Assembly (NCBI RefSeq): GCF_900106945.1
Contig: NZ_FNNE01000003.1
Coordinates: forward strand, 248,001-312,000
Reading direction: 5' to 3'
Source of the DNA: Marinobacter mobilis
GTDB taxonomy: Bacteria; Pseudomonadota; Gammaproteobacteria; Pseudomonadales; Oleiphilaceae
Length of the DNA stretch: 64,000 nt
Shown here one piece after another: positions 43,809 to 53,080 of this stretch (within the stretch, counting starts at the first letter, position 1; each line of letters opens with the position of its first letter). The notes beneath the pieces are model-generated. The model ran no database searches. It was not told the DNA's origin and saw only the letters and a program-made list of their open reading frames with translations. The position numbers were made by a program, and so were the translations under genes.

Positions 43809-44766
43809 CCGGTACGGAACCCGTTTACCTTGGTCTGAAGAGCGCGGTGATCGTCTGCGCTTCGGTTGTGTTATCACGGTGCTGGCGGTGATGTTTGTGG
43901 TGCCTGCTGTATGGATACCGGGCATTCAACTTACGGAGCCGGATCGAGCCGAGACGGAGGCGTTGCCGCCGCAACTGGCCCGGTTAATGGAGAAACAGCC
44001 GGCGCCGGAGTCATCGGTCGACGTTGTACCTGAGCCTGAGCTAATGCCGGAGATTGCGGAGGCCGCCGAGCGGGTCGACGAGGTACCAGAGCCCTCTCTG
44101 CCAGAGCCAGAGCCAGCGCCAGCGCCGGAGACGGTTGCCCCGGAGTCTGCGACTGAACCCTCAGAACGCGCGATACAACAGGCGAGGGAAGTTGCCGCAA
44201 GATCCGGATTGCTGGCGCTGCAGGATCAGCTGGCGCAAATGCGAGCCCCGGAAACGTCAGCCCCTCGTACCTTGATCGCAAACGCCGGGCCCGCTGAATC
44301 GGTCGCTGATTCCGGTGCGCCGTCTGCAAGCGATGCGCTCGCGGGCAGTGGTGGCGTTGTCGCAGAGGTGGGTCCCCGGCGTGAGGTCCAAGTCGCCGGT
44401 CATGAGGTACGGCAGGTTGCTGAGCCCCAGCCGCAACAAGTAACGGCTGCCCCCGTTCAACCCATTGCCCCATCATCGCGGCGTGGCATGAATACGATCC
44501 GGCAGGTATTCGACGCTCAGAAAACGGTGTTGTACGCGCTTTACCGGCGGGAATTGCGCCAGGACCCGACGCTGGAAGGCAAGGTTCTGCTGGAGTTGGA
44601 CATCGAACCTGATGGTCGGGTATCCCGGTGCGAAGTGGTTAACTCTGACCTGGGTAACCCGGCTTTGGAAGCCCGTCTTGCAAGCCGAGTACTGCTGTTT
44701 GATTTCGGCTCTGATGACGTTGAGCGCAGGACGGTGAGGTTCCCTATCGAATTCCTGCCATCCTGA
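43801..44766 (+). CDS. TonB-like energy transducer with AgmX/PglI-type C-terminal domain
   Basis: About 321 residues from ATG 43801; ATG 43792 is nearly as good. A cytoplasmic N-terminus, one membrane helix (about 22-40; GCVITVLAVMFVVPAVWIPG), then a Pro/Glu-rich stretch (PEPEPAPAPE) that can span the periplasm. The C-terminal 90 residues have the pattern QVFDAQKTVLYALYRRELRQDP, GKVLLELDIEPDGRVSRCEV and FGSDD, as in TonB/AgmX domains. This part would pass force from the channel to a periplasmic or outer-membrane partner, probably the TPR proteins. It is the last gene of the operon. Confidence 0.87.
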   Translation: MANRYGTRLPWSEERGDRLRFGCVITVLAVMFVVPAVWIPGIQLTEPDRAETEALPPQLARLMEKQPAPESSVDVVPEPELMPEIAEAAERVDEVPEPSLPEPEPAPAPETVAPESATEPSERAIQQAREVAARSGLLALQDQLAQMRAPETSAPRTLIANAGPAESVADSGAPSASDALAGSGGVVAEVGPRREVQVAGHEVRQVAEPQPQQVTAAPVQPIAPSSRRGMNTIRQVFDAQKTVLYALYRRELRQDPTLEGKVLLELDIEPDGRVSRCEVVNSDLGNPALEARLASRVLLFDFGSDDVERRTVRFPIEFLPS

Positions 44767-44785
44767 GCCGTGTCCGCAGCGGGGT

Positions 44786-45271
44786 TTATCGTTCGATGGT
44801 GATGTTGGGCAGGGTGGGGGCGTCGAGCTCGACACTCTCGGTCGGTGCCATCACCTTCGCTTCGCCGCTCACGACTTGCTGGCCTTCCTGATTGCGGACA
44901 GCACACTCAATGACCACGCGATTCTTTGGCTGTTTTTCTTTCACGGTCAGCGTCACGGTCAGGGTGTCGCCAAGTTTGACCGGTCGTTTGAACGCAAGGT
45001 TTTGTTCGAGGTAGATCGTGCCTGGCCCGGGCAGAGTGGTTGCCAGGGCGGCAGAGATAAGCGATCCACTCCACATACCGTGGGCGATACGTTCCTTGAA
45101 CAGGGTCGTGGCGGCAAATTCGCTGTCCAGATGCACGGGGTTCACATCTCCGGAAACGGCCGCGAAAAGGACCAGTTCATCTTCCGTAAGCGTCCGGCTA
45201 AAGTCAGCGCTGTCGCCAACCGACAGCTCGTCGTAGGTCATGTTTTTGAGAGTCTTGGAGTTCTGTGCCAT
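44786..45271 (-). CDS. MaoC-family (R)-specific enoyl-CoA hydratase
   Basis: 161 residues of the hotdog fold. The hydratase 2 motif with catalytic Asp and His is present (VSGDVNPVHLD), followed by RIAHGMWSGSLISAALA. It adds water to trans-2-enoyl-CoA, giving (R)-3-hydroxyacyl-CoA, for polyhydroxyalkanoate synthesis or lipid use. It is transcribed divergently from fadD across a 299-bp region that holds a nested palindrome, so the two may share a regulator. Confidence 0.9.
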   Translation of the reverse strand: MAQNSKTLKNMTYDELSVGDSADFSRTLTEDELVLFAAVSGDVNPVHLDSEFAATTLFKERIAHGMWSGSLISAALATTLPGPGTIYLEQNLAFKRPVKLGDTLTVTLTVKEKQPKNRVVIECAVRNQEGQQVVSGEAKVMAPTESVELDAPTLPNITIER

Positions 45272-45345
45272 TGGTTGGTCAGTCCCTTGTTTACTGGGTG
45301 GAGGAATTTGGAGAAAACTACCTCATCGCTCACAAAACTGCTATT

Positions 45346-45401
45346 CTCTCCGCTCTTTTTGGAGGCTGACCAATTGGTCTGGTTGCGTTTTGAGCGGAGA
45401 G
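45346..45401. promoter_or_regulatory. Two concentric palindromes between maoC and fadD
   Basis: The outer arms CTCTCCGCTC (45346-45355) and GAGCGGAGAG (45392-45401) are perfect 10-bp inverted repeats. The inner perfect 12-bp palindrome GACCAATTGGTC occupies 45368-45379. Both have the same axis at 45373.5, with 12-nt spacers on each side that are not self-complementary. This suggests an operator for a symmetric multimer controlling both genes. It is not a FadR site, whose half-sites face the other way. Confidence 0.6.
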
Positions 45402-45411
45402 TGTGCATAAG

Positions 45412-45428
45412 CGAAGCACGTTGCTTCG
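45412..45428. repeat. Short perfect inverted repeat upstream of fadD
   Basis: CGAAGCA-CGT-TGCTTCG, with 7-bp arms, lies 10 bp from the nested palindrome. It could be a second operator or a leader hairpin. There is no U-tract. Confidence 0.4.
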
Positions 45429-45570
45429 TCAGGGTGCAACCGGACGTGCTTGACGGGTCAGTAAATTGCCGAATTATTATTGTTTTGGGTATTGTTCCAA
45501 TGGCGGAATGGGCAACCCTAAGCAAATCAATAACTACTAATAAGCACAATTGTGAACAGGAGATGGCGTG

Positions 45571-47244
45571 ATGGATTTTGAGACGTTTTACCAGGACAAG
45601 TTCCCCGCAGGTACGCCCCGAACGGTGGATCTTGACAAGTATCAGAGTATGGTTGACGTGCTGGAGCAGGCGGTAAAGAAATTTGCTGACCGTCCGGCGT
45701 TCAGTGCTGTTGGCGTGACCATCAGTTACCGTGATCTTGATACCCAGAGCCGTAACTTCGCCGCCTGGATCCAGAACAACACCAATCTCAAGCCCGGCGA
45801 CCGTATTGCCGTGCAAATGCCGAACCTGACCCAATACCCGATCGTAGTCTACGGCGCTATGCGTGCCGGCCTGATTGTGGTTAACACCAACCCGCTCTAC
45901 ACCACCCGCGAAATGGAACACCAGTTCAACGATTCTGGTGCGAAGGCTCTGGTGGTTCTTGCCAACATGGCGGAAAACGCGGAAAAGGTGCTGCCCCACA
46001 CCGGCATTGAGCACGTCATTGTCACCGAAATCGCCGACATGCATTCACCGCTCAAGCGGAAACTGATGAATGCGGTGGTCAAGCACGTCAAGAAGATGGT
46101 TCCGGCCTACAACCTGCCGAAGGCTCACAGCCTGCCGGCGGTATTGAGTGCTGGCAGCAAGGCCAAATTCACTCCGGTTGAGCACAAAAAAGAGGACATC
46201 GCAGTTCTCCAGTACACCGGTGGTACTACGGGTGTTGCGAAAGGGGCCATGCTGACCCACGCTAACCTGGTTTCCAACCTGCTTCAGACCCGCCCGATGA
46301 TGGGTGATCTGATTGATGAAGGGCGCGAAATCGTTATCGCTCCGCTGCCCCTGTACCACATCTATTCCTTTACCCTGAACTGCGGCATCATGCTTGAGGC
46401 CGGTGCTCACAACATCCTGATTCCGAACCCCCGTGACTTGCCTGGCTTCGTCAAGGAACTGAAAAAGCATCGCTTTACTGCGTTCCTGGGTCTGAATACT
46501 CTGTTTGTGGGCCTTTGCAACAATGAAGAATTCAAGGGTCTGGATTTCAGCTCCCTGAAAATGACCGCCTCTGGTGGTATGGCGCTGACCAGCGACACTG
46601 CCAAGCTGTGGAAGCGTGTTACCGGCTGTGAAGTGACCGAAGGGTACGGTATGACCGAAACCTCGCCGGTGGTCACCTTCAACCCGCCGTCCGCTATCCA
46701 GATCGGCACCATCGGTCTGCCGATCTGCAACACCGTTATCAAGACCATCGATGATGACGGCAACGAAACCGCTCTGGGAGAGCCAGGCGAGCTGTGCGTG
46801 AAGGGCCCGCAGGTGATGCGCGGCTACTGGCAGCGTCCGGAAGACACCCAGAAGTCCTTTACCGACGACGGTTTCCTCCGTACGGGTGACGTTGCCCTGA
46901 TCCAGGAAGATGGTTACATCCGTATCGTTGACCGTAAGAAGGATATGATCATCGTGTCCGGCTTCAATGTGTTCCCGAATGAGATTGAGGACGTGGTATC
47001 CAGCCACCCGAAAGTTGTTGAATGTGCGGCTGTTGGCGTACCCGACAACAAGAGTGGTGAAGCCGTCAAGGTGTTCCTGGTTGCCAATGACAGTGGTCTG
47101 ACCGAGTCGGAACTGAAAGAGTTCTGTCGCGAGCGACTGACTGCCTACAAGGTGCCCAAGACCTTCGTATTCCGCGAAGAACTGCCAAAGACCAACGTTG
47201 GCAAAATTCTTCGTCGGGAACTGCGTGATGAGGTCACCCAGTAA
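45571..47244 (+). CDS. fadD: Long-chain fatty acid-CoA ligase
   Basis: 557 residues from ATG 45571, with AGGAG 8 nt upstream (GTG 45568 is possible). The adenylation P-loop reads YTGGTTGVAKGA, and later TEGYGMTETSP, the TGD motif FLRTGDVA and the hinge DRKKDMIIVSGFN are seen. The C-terminal lysine sits in KTNVGKILRREL. It activates fatty acids with ATP and CoA at the inner membrane, feeding beta-oxidation or lipid synthesis. It is likely regulated through the palindrome upstream. A terminator ends the gene. Confidence 0.95.
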   Translation: MDFETFYQDKFPAGTPRTVDLDKYQSMVDVLEQAVKKFADRPAFSAVGVTISYRDLDTQSRNFAAWIQNNTNLKPGDRIAVQMPNLTQYPIVVYGAMRAGLIVVNTNPLYTTREMEHQFNDSGAKALVVLANMAENAEKVLPHTGIEHVIVTEIADMHSPLKRKLMNAVVKHVKKMVPAYNLPKAHSLPAVLSAGSKAKFTPVEHKKEDIAVLQYTGGTTGVAKGAMLTHANLVSNLLQTRPMMGDLIDEGREIVIAPLPLYHIYSFTLNCGIMLEAGAHNILIPNPRDLPGFVKELKKHRFTAFLGLNTLFVGLCNNEEFKGLDFSSLKMTASGGMALTSDTAKLWKRVTGCEVTEGYGMTETSPVVTFNPPSAIQIGTIGLPICNTVIKTIDDDGNETALGEPGELCVKGPQVMRGYWQRPEDTQKSFTDDGFLRTGDVALIQEDGYIRIVDRKKDMIIVSGFNVFPNEIEDVVSSHPKVVECAAVGVPDNKSGEAVKVFLVANDSGLTESELKEFCRERLTAYKVPKTFVFREELPKTNVGKILRRELRDEVTQ

Positions 47245-47290
47245 CCGTTGAAGTATACCCGGCGCCGGCTGAATCCGGCGCCCGTTAGAG

Positions 47291-47316
47291 AAAACCCTGC
47301 TACGGCAGGGTTTTTT
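47291..47316 (+). terminator. Rho-independent terminator after fadD
   Basis: AAAACCCTGC (47291-47300), loop TACG, GCAGGGTTTT (47305-47314), then TT. A perfect 10-bp stem with a UUCG-like tetraloop size. Confidence 0.88.
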
Positions 47317-47390
47317 CGTTCAATGGCCACGAGGATAACGGTAGACTTAGCAGCCACTCACCATTTTCAGTTCCACGGATAGTTCCATTC

Positions 47391-50300
47391 ATGGCGCAGC
47401 AAGACCCCCTTTCCAGGCCTGATAAGGCAGCGATCGACACTCTGAAAAGCCGGCTGGCCGATTGTAGCCAATGGCATTCTGCCCAGATCCGTCGACGGCT
47501 CGACCGTGCCAGGGGGCGTCCGGATGCTCGCGAGCTGAAGCGGCTCGAAGACTTGCTTGAGCGGGGATGCCAACAGGTAAACCAGCGCCGGGCAGGACAC
47601 CGTGATGCCAGTTTCCCTGCCGGACTGCCGGTCTCCGAGCGGGTCGACGACATCGCCTTGGCACTGGAGAAACATCAGGTTGTGATCATTGCCGGTGAAA
47701 CCGGGTCCGGTAAAACAACGCAGATCCCGAAAATCTGTATGAACATGGGGCAGGGTGTGCGTGGCCTCATTGGTCATACACAGCCGCGCCGTATCGCCGC
47801 CCGAAGCGTTGCTGCCCGTATTGCTGAAGAGCTTGGTGAGGAAACCGGCGCCCAAGTCGGCTATCAGATTCGGTTCACTGACGCCACCAGCGAGGCGTCC
47901 CGCCTGAAGGTGATGACCGACGGCATCCTGCTTGCGGAAATCCAGAACGACCGTTATCTCGATCGCTATGACACGCTCATCATCGATGAAGCCCATGAAC
48001 GTAGCCTGAACATTGACTTCCTGCTGGGCTACCTCAAGCAGTTGCTGCCCAAGCGGCCGGACCTGAAGGTCATAATCACGTCGGCGACCATCGAAGTCGA
48101 GCGGTTCAGCGAGTTCTTTGGCGGGGCTCCGGTTATTGAGGTCAGTGGCCGGACGTTCCCGGTGGAAACCCGGTATCGGCCCCTGGTGGGGGATGATGAC
48201 GATCGTGATCAGGGCTGGAATGATGGCATTCTTTCGGCTCTTGAGGAAATTGAAGCCCATGAGCGGGCTCTGGGGCAGGGGCCTGGCGATGTGTTGGTAT
48301 TCCTGCCCGGCGAACGAGAAATTCGCCACCTGAGTAAGCAGTTGCGTCATGCGGATCTGCGACATGCCGAGATCCTGCCGCTGTATTCCCGGCTCTCCAA
48401 TCAGGAGCAGAACCGGGTCTTCCAGGCCCATCGTGGACGCCGCATCGTGTTGTCCACCAACGTGGCGGAAACCTCCCTGACCGTTCCGGGTATCCGTTAC
48501 GTCATTGACACCGGCGTCGCCCGCATCAGCCGCTACAGCGTGCGCTCAAAGATTCAACGTCTGCCCATCGAGCCGGTATCCCAGGCCAGCGCTAATCAGC
48601 GTGCCGGGCGTTGCGGGCGCATTGCGCCGGGGATTTGTTTTCGCCTTTATGACGAATCTGACTTTCTGAACCGTCCGGAATTTACCGATCCCGAGATTCT
48701 CCGTACCAACCTGGCTTCCGTCATTCTTCAAATGGCCACCGGCGGCCTCGGTGATATTCGCAAATTTCCGTTTCTGGAAGCCCCGGATAACCGTCTGATC
48801 AACGACGGTTATAAACTCCTTGAAGAACTCAACGCCGTTAACGGCGCCCGCAAGGTCACTCGGCTTGGGCAGACCATGGCAAGGCTGCCATTGGATCCTC
48901 GGCTGGCGCGAATGCTGGTAGAGGCTGCATCTCAGGGCAGTCTTGCTGAAACACTGGTGATTATCGCCGGGCTCAGTATCCAGGACCCCAGAGATCGCCC
49001 TCAGGACAAACAGCAGGCAGCGGATCAGGCTCATGCCCAGTTTGTCGATAAAGACTCAGATTTCATCAGCCTCCTGAATCTGTGGAACTTCTATGAAGAG
49101 CAGCGTCAGGAACAGTCCCAGAATCAGCTCAAAAAGCTGTGTAAGAAGCACTTTCTGTCGTGGATGCGAATGCGTGAGTGGCGGGATATCCATCGTCAGC
49201 TGACGCTGATCTGCCGGGACCAGAAGCTTGCGATGAATACCCGCGCAGCGGGCTATGCGGATGTTCATCGAGCGATTCTCTCGGGCCTGCTGGGTCAGGT
49301 GGCGTTGAAACTGGAAAAGAAGGAATATCTGGCCACTCGTAACCGCAAGGTCACTATTTTCCCGGGTTCAAAGGTCGCCAAGACGGCGCCAAAGTGGATT
49401 GTAGCGGCGGAAGTGGTTGAGACCAGCCGCGTCTTTGCCCGCATGGTGGCCAGGATTGAGCCGGAATGGGTCGAGCCCTTGGCGGGCCATGTCGTCAAAC
49501 GCCACTATTTTGAACCTCATTGGGAGCGCAAGCGTGCCCAGGTGGTCGGCTTTGAAAAGATCTCACTGTATGGGTTGGATATCGTGCCGCGGCGGCGGGT
49601 GGTCTACAGCAAGATTGATCCCGTCGAATCCCGAAACATGTTTATCCGGCGAGCTCTGGTAGAGGGGGATTTTGACAGCAAGGCCCCATTCTTAAAGCGC
49701 AATCAGAGCCTGCTCGAAGACATTGAGAACCTTGAGAAAAAAATTCGACGCCGCGACCTGGTAGTCGACGACGAGGTTCTGGTTGCATTCTACGATCGCC
49801 AGTTGCCAGACACTGTGGTCAGCGGTGCCCATTTTGAGACCTGGTGGAAGTCGCTCGATACCGATGCGTTGAAAGCCATGGAGTTGCGGGAAGACGATGT
49901 GCTTCAGCGGCCAATTGACGAAGACGCGGAGCAACAGTATCCGGACATGCTTGAATGGGAGGGTGTCCAGTATCCTCTGAGCTATCAGTTCGAGCCAACG
50001 GGTGATGATGACGGTGTCACGGTTAAGGTCCCGTTGATGGCGTTGAAACAGCTTCCAAACCAGCGTCTGGAGTGGTTGGTCCCAGGCTTGGTGAGGGAAA
50101 AGTGCATCGCGCTGGTGAAGTCCCTGCCGAAATCCCTGCGCCGCCATTTTGTTCCGGTGCCTGATTTTGTTGATCGGGCACTGGAAAATATGGCGCCCTC
50201 CAACGAGCCTCTGGTGCGGGTGCTGGGACATCAGCTTCGGCGGATGACCGGGGTTACGGTGAATGAAGAGGACTGGAACGAAGCCGCGTTACCAAATCAC

Positions 50301-51302
50301 CTCCGTATGAATGTCAAGGTGGTGGGCGACCGCGGTAAGGTTCTCGCCCATGGGCGCGATGCCGACGAATTACAGCATCGCCTTGAGCAGGAGGCGGAGG
50401 CGGCGCTGAGTGCGACACCAGCGCCTTCTGGCGCGTCAGACGCTATTCAGGCAGACGAGTGGCAGTTCGGCGACCTGCCGGTCTCCAGTCAGGAGGAAAG
50501 GGGAGGGATGCAGGTTACAGTATACCCAGCCCTCGAAGACCTGGGGCGTGAGGTCAGGCTCACCCGTTTTCTTGATCCCGTAGTGGCTGAGGATGCAACC
50601 CGTAAGGCAGTGGCGCGGTTGGCGCTGAACCGTCTGGGCAACACCCTCGAAGGGATCGATCGAACGTTGTCCGACTTTAAACCTGCGGCGTTGTTGTTTG
50701 CCCCGATCGGTCAGGCCAGGGCTTTGCTGGATGACCTGCTCCTGGCATCGGCAATGGCGCACTTTCTTGCGGATGAGCTACCACGCAGTCGAGAAGCGTT
50801 TGAACACTTGTATGACCAGAAAAGGGGCGATTTCATTCCTGCTCTTGAACAGGATTGTCGGCGTCTGTATCTGGCCATGAAGGGGTATCATGGCGTGGTC
50901 AAACAACTGAAAGGCAAGATAAACCTGGCGTTGGCGAACAGCATGGCGGATCTCAAGTTCCAGATGGAGCACCTGGTTTATCCCGGGTTTCTGGTAGATA
51001 CACCGGCGGAATGGCTCGCGGAATTTGGCCGGTATTTTGAAGCTGCAGCCGTTCGTCTTGAAAAAATGCCGCGGGAAATGGGGCGGGAACGGGAGTTCCT
51101 GTATGCGATTGAGCCGTTGTGGTCCCGTTATGCCAAGAAGCGTGAGCACCAGCAACGCCAGGGTATTCGTGATCCGGAGTTGGTGCGGTACCGCTGGATG
51201 CTGGAGGAATTTCGGGTGTCGTTCTTTGCCCAGCAGCTGGGTACCCTGATGCCAGTGTCGGCCAAACGGCTGGACAAACAATGGGCTTCCGTCAAAAACT
51301 GA
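47391..51302 (+). CDS. hrpA: ATP-dependent RNA helicase HrpA
   Basis: 1303 residues, full HrpA length. DEAH-box motifs in order: GETGSGKTTQIPK, TQPRRIAARS, IDEAHERSLN, TSATIE, VLVFLPGEREIRHL, STNVAETSLTVPGI and the QRAGRCGR motif VI. The HA2/OB region and the long HrpA-specific DUF3418 C-terminal part follow (about 700-1300). It unwinds RNA and rescues stalled or collided ribosomes in E. coli. It stands alone between the fadD terminator and a weak hairpin. Confidence 0.96.
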   Translation: MAQQDPLSRPDKAAIDTLKSRLADCSQWHSAQIRRRLDRARGRPDARELKRLEDLLERGCQQVNQRRAGHRDASFPAGLPVSERVDDIALALEKHQVVIIAGETGSGKTTQIPKICMNMGQGVRGLIGHTQPRRIAARSVAARIAEELGEETGAQVGYQIRFTDATSEASRLKVMTDGILLAEIQNDRYLDRYDTLIIDEAHERSLNIDFLLGYLKQLLPKRPDLKVIITSATIEVERFSEFFGGAPVIEVSGRTFPVETRYRPLVGDDDDRDQGWNDGILSALEEIEAHERALGQGPGDVLVFLPGEREIRHLSKQLRHADLRHAEILPLYSRLSNQEQNRVFQAHRGRRIVLSTNVAETSLTVPGIRYVIDTGVARISRYSVRSKIQRLPIEPVSQASANQRAGRCGRIAPGICFRLYDESDFLNRPEFTDPEILRTNLASVILQMATGGLGDIRKFPFLEAPDNRLINDGYKLLEELNAVNGARKVTRLGQTMARLPLDPRLARMLVEAASQGSLAETLVIIAGLSIQDPRDRPQDKQQAADQAHAQFVDKDSDFISLLNLWNFYEEQRQEQSQNQLKKLCKKHFLSWMRMREWRDIHRQLTLICRDQKLAMNTRAAGYADVHRAILSGLLGQVALKLEKKEYLATRNRKVTIFPGSKVAKTAPKWIVAAEVVETSRVFARMVARIEPEWVEPLAGHVVKRHYFEPHWERKRAQVVGFEKISLYGLDIVPRRRVVYSKIDPVESRNMFIRRALVEGDFDSKAPFLKRNQSLLEDIENLEKKIRRRDLVVDDEVLVAFYDRQLPDTVVSGAHFETWWKSLDTDALKAMELREDDVLQRPIDEDAEQQYPDMLEWEGVQYPLSYQFEPTGDDDGVTVKVPLMALKQLPNQRLEWLVPGLVREKCIALVKSLPKSLRRHFVPVPDFVDRALENMAPSNEPLVRVLGHQLRRMTGVTVNEEDWNEAALPNHLRMNVKVVGDRGKVLAHGRDADELQHRLEQEAEAALSATPAPSGASDAIQADEWQFGDLPVSSQEERGGMQVTVYPALEDLGREVRLTRFLDPVVAEDATRKAVARLALNRLGNTLEGIDRTLSDFKPAALLFAPIGQARALLDDLLLASAMAHFLADELPRSREAFEHLYDQKRGDFIPALEQDCRRLYLAMKGYHGVVKQLKGKINLALANSMADLKFQMEHLVYPGFLVDTPAEWLAEFGRYFEAAAVRLEKMPREMGREREFLYAIEPLWSRYAKKREHQQRQGIRDPELVRYRWMLEEFRVSFFAQQLGTLMPVSAKRLDKQWASVKN

Positions 51303-51333
51303 CATTGCTTTGCAGCTATGAATGCAGGCCTGC

Positions 51334-51355
51334 CAGGGGGCTCCCTGGTTTATTA
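51334..51355 (+). terminator. Weak terminator-like hairpin after hrpA
   Basis: CCAGGG-GGCT-CCCTGG (51334-51349) is followed by TTTATT. It is short but GC-rich, and 32 bp past the hrpA stop codon. Confidence 0.45.
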
Positions 51356-51446
51356 GACACAGGTATACTCGGGCGCTTAGCCGGGAGTGTGCTACTATTT
51401 CGAGCTATCTGCCTACAAATCAACGAACGATGACACGGGGTTACGC

Positions 51447-52568
51447 GTGATAAAAGCCGTCATTAGCGGTACCGGACTCTATACGCCGCCAGCTACGATT
51501 ACCAACGATGAACTGGTTGTTGCATTCAATGCCTTCGTAGAGCTCCACAATAGCCGCCACAGCGATGAGATTGCCCGGGGCGAGATGCAGGCTTTGCAGC
51601 CCTCTGCATCAGAATTTATTGAGAAGGCCTCGGGCATCAAGCAGCGCCACGTGATTGATCGTGAGGGTATTCTCGATCCAGAGCGGATGTGCCCACACAT
51701 CCCCGACCGTAGTAACGATGAGCCATCTGTTCAGTGTGAAATGGCCGTGGTGGCCTGTAATGAAGCGTTGGAGCAGGCCGGCAAAACGGCTGCCGACGTC
51801 GATGCGGTGATTGTGGCCTGTTCTAACATGCAGCGGCCATATCCTGCGATATCGGTCGAGGTTCAGCAGGCACTGAACATAGAGGGCTTCGCGTACGACA
51901 TGAACGTGGCCTGCAGTTCTGCGACGTTTGGCCTGCAGGCGGCGGTAAATGCGGTTGAGACCGGCTCCGCCCGCGCAGTTCTGGTCGTCAGTCCGGAAAT
52001 TTGCTCAGGTCACCTCAACTTCCGTGACCGAGACAGCCATTTTATCTTCGGTGATGCCTGCACGGCGATTCTGGTTGAGCGCGAAGATGCGGTTGCTGAT
52101 GGCAAGGGCTTCGATATTCTTGGAACCTGTCTGAAGACCAAGTTTTCCAATAATATCCGCAACAACTTCGGGTTCCTTAATCGCGGAGATGATTCCGGCA
52201 TTGGCAAGCCCGATAAGCTGTTTATCCAGCAGGGCCGCAAGGTGTTTAAGGAAGTGTCGCCGATGGTGGCTGAGACCATTCAGGCTCATCTGTCGAGCTT
52301 GTCCCTGGCGCCTGACGACCTCAAGCGGATGTGGCTTCACCAGGCCAACCTGAACATGAATCAGCTGATTGCACGGCGGGTACTTGGCCGTGATGCCACC
52401 GAAGAGGAAGCGCCGGTCATTCTCGACGAATATGCCAACACGAGCTCAGCCGGTTCTGTCATTGCGTTCCATAAGCACAAGGATGACCTGGTCAGTGGTG
52501 ACCTCGGTATCCTGTGCTCATTTGGCGCGGGCTACTCCATTGGTAGCGTTATCATTCGCCGCCGTTAA
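51447..52568 (+). CDS. Beta-ketoacyl-ACP synthase III-like protein
   Basis: About 373 residues. I use GTG 51447, where the conserved IKAVISGTGLYTPP begins, although the frame extends upstream to 51387. The thiolase-fold catalytic trio is present: Cys156 in NVACSSATFG, His in MWLHQANLN and Asn in YANTSSAGS. It is longer than the classical FabH of about 320 residues and belongs to the branch seen in pseudomonads that can condense acyl-CoA with malonyl-ACP (recalled for P. aeruginosa PA3286). It may channel beta-oxidation intermediates into fatty acid synthesis. It is followed by a convergent thioesterase gene. Confidence 0.88.
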   Translation: MIKAVISGTGLYTPPATITNDELVVAFNAFVELHNSRHSDEIARGEMQALQPSASEFIEKASGIKQRHVIDREGILDPERMCPHIPDRSNDEPSVQCEMAVVACNEALEQAGKTAADVDAVIVACSNMQRPYPAISVEVQQALNIEGFAYDMNVACSSATFGLQAAVNAVETGSARAVLVVSPEICSGHLNFRDRDSHFIFGDACTAILVEREDAVADGKGFDILGTCLKTKFSNNIRNNFGFLNRGDDSGIGKPDKLFIQQGRKVFKEVSPMVAETIQAHLSSLSLAPDDLKRMWLHQANLNMNQLIARRVLGRDATEEEAPVILDEYANTSSAGSVIAFHKHKDDLVSGDLGILCSFGAGYSIGSVIIRRR

Positions 52569-52576
52569 TACGTTGG

Positions 52577-52984
52577 TTATTCGGCTGCCAGTTCGCGAAG
52601 GGCGTCTGGCAGCCGGGTAGACCCTCTCGTTTCCCGATCCATCCATACTATCTTGGCGTAGCCTTCGGCATAGATTTCACTGGACACTCTGTCTTTGAGT
52701 TCGTAAAAGGTCTCGAGACTGGAATTTCCGGCTTTTCCCGCGTAGATTTGCACGTCAATGGTAGCGGGATGGCAAAGCTCTTTCAGGAAGGTCGCACCGG
52801 TGGTAATAATGACCGCACCGGTTGGCGCGTCAAGATCGCCCAGCGACAGCGAGTTAAGCCATGCCATTCGGGCTTCTTCAAAGAAACGGAAGTACACCGT
52901 ATTGTTGGCGTGCCCCAAAGCATCCATATCGCCCCAGCGTAACGACATGGTAGTTGAACTAACGAGATTCCCTGATACAGCCAT
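52577..52984 (-). CDS. Acyl-CoA thioesterase, 4HBT hotdog family
   Basis: About 135 residues from ATG 52984, which has GAGGAA 7 nt upstream; the longer frame has no family similarity. WGDMDALGHANNTVYFRFFEEAR is the 4HBT signature with the catalytic Asp. It should hydrolyse acyl-CoA in the cytoplasm. It ends 8 bp from the end of the FabH-like gene and is divergent from mlaA, so it sits in a group of lipid genes. Confidence 0.9.
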   Translation of the reverse strand: MAVSGNLVSSTTMSLRWGDMDALGHANNTVYFRFFEEARMAWLNSLSLGDLDAPTGAVIITTGATFLKELCHPATIDVQIYAGKAGNSSLETFYELKDRVSSEIYAEGYAKIVWMDRETRGSTRLPDALRELAAE

Positions 52985-53080
52985 AGCGATTCCTCTGGAT
53001 AATGGACGAGATACGACACTCTCTCTTCTGGTGGCGAGATTTTGACGATACCTAATGGAATACACAACCTCAGGACTGAT

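Noticed and set aside
45368-45379. GACCAATTGGTC as a FadR operator
   Set aside because: FadR sites have TGGTC before GACCA; here the half-sites are in the opposite order, so the match is only superficial.
46045-48431. Minus-strand frames of 320 and 354 codons opposite fadD and hrpA
   Set aside because: Both genes on the plus strand carry complete catalytic motifs; the antisense frames show no domain.
51387-51446. Longer start of the FabH-like protein at 51387
   Set aside because: The first 20 residues do not resemble the family; conserved sequence begins exactly at GTG 51447.
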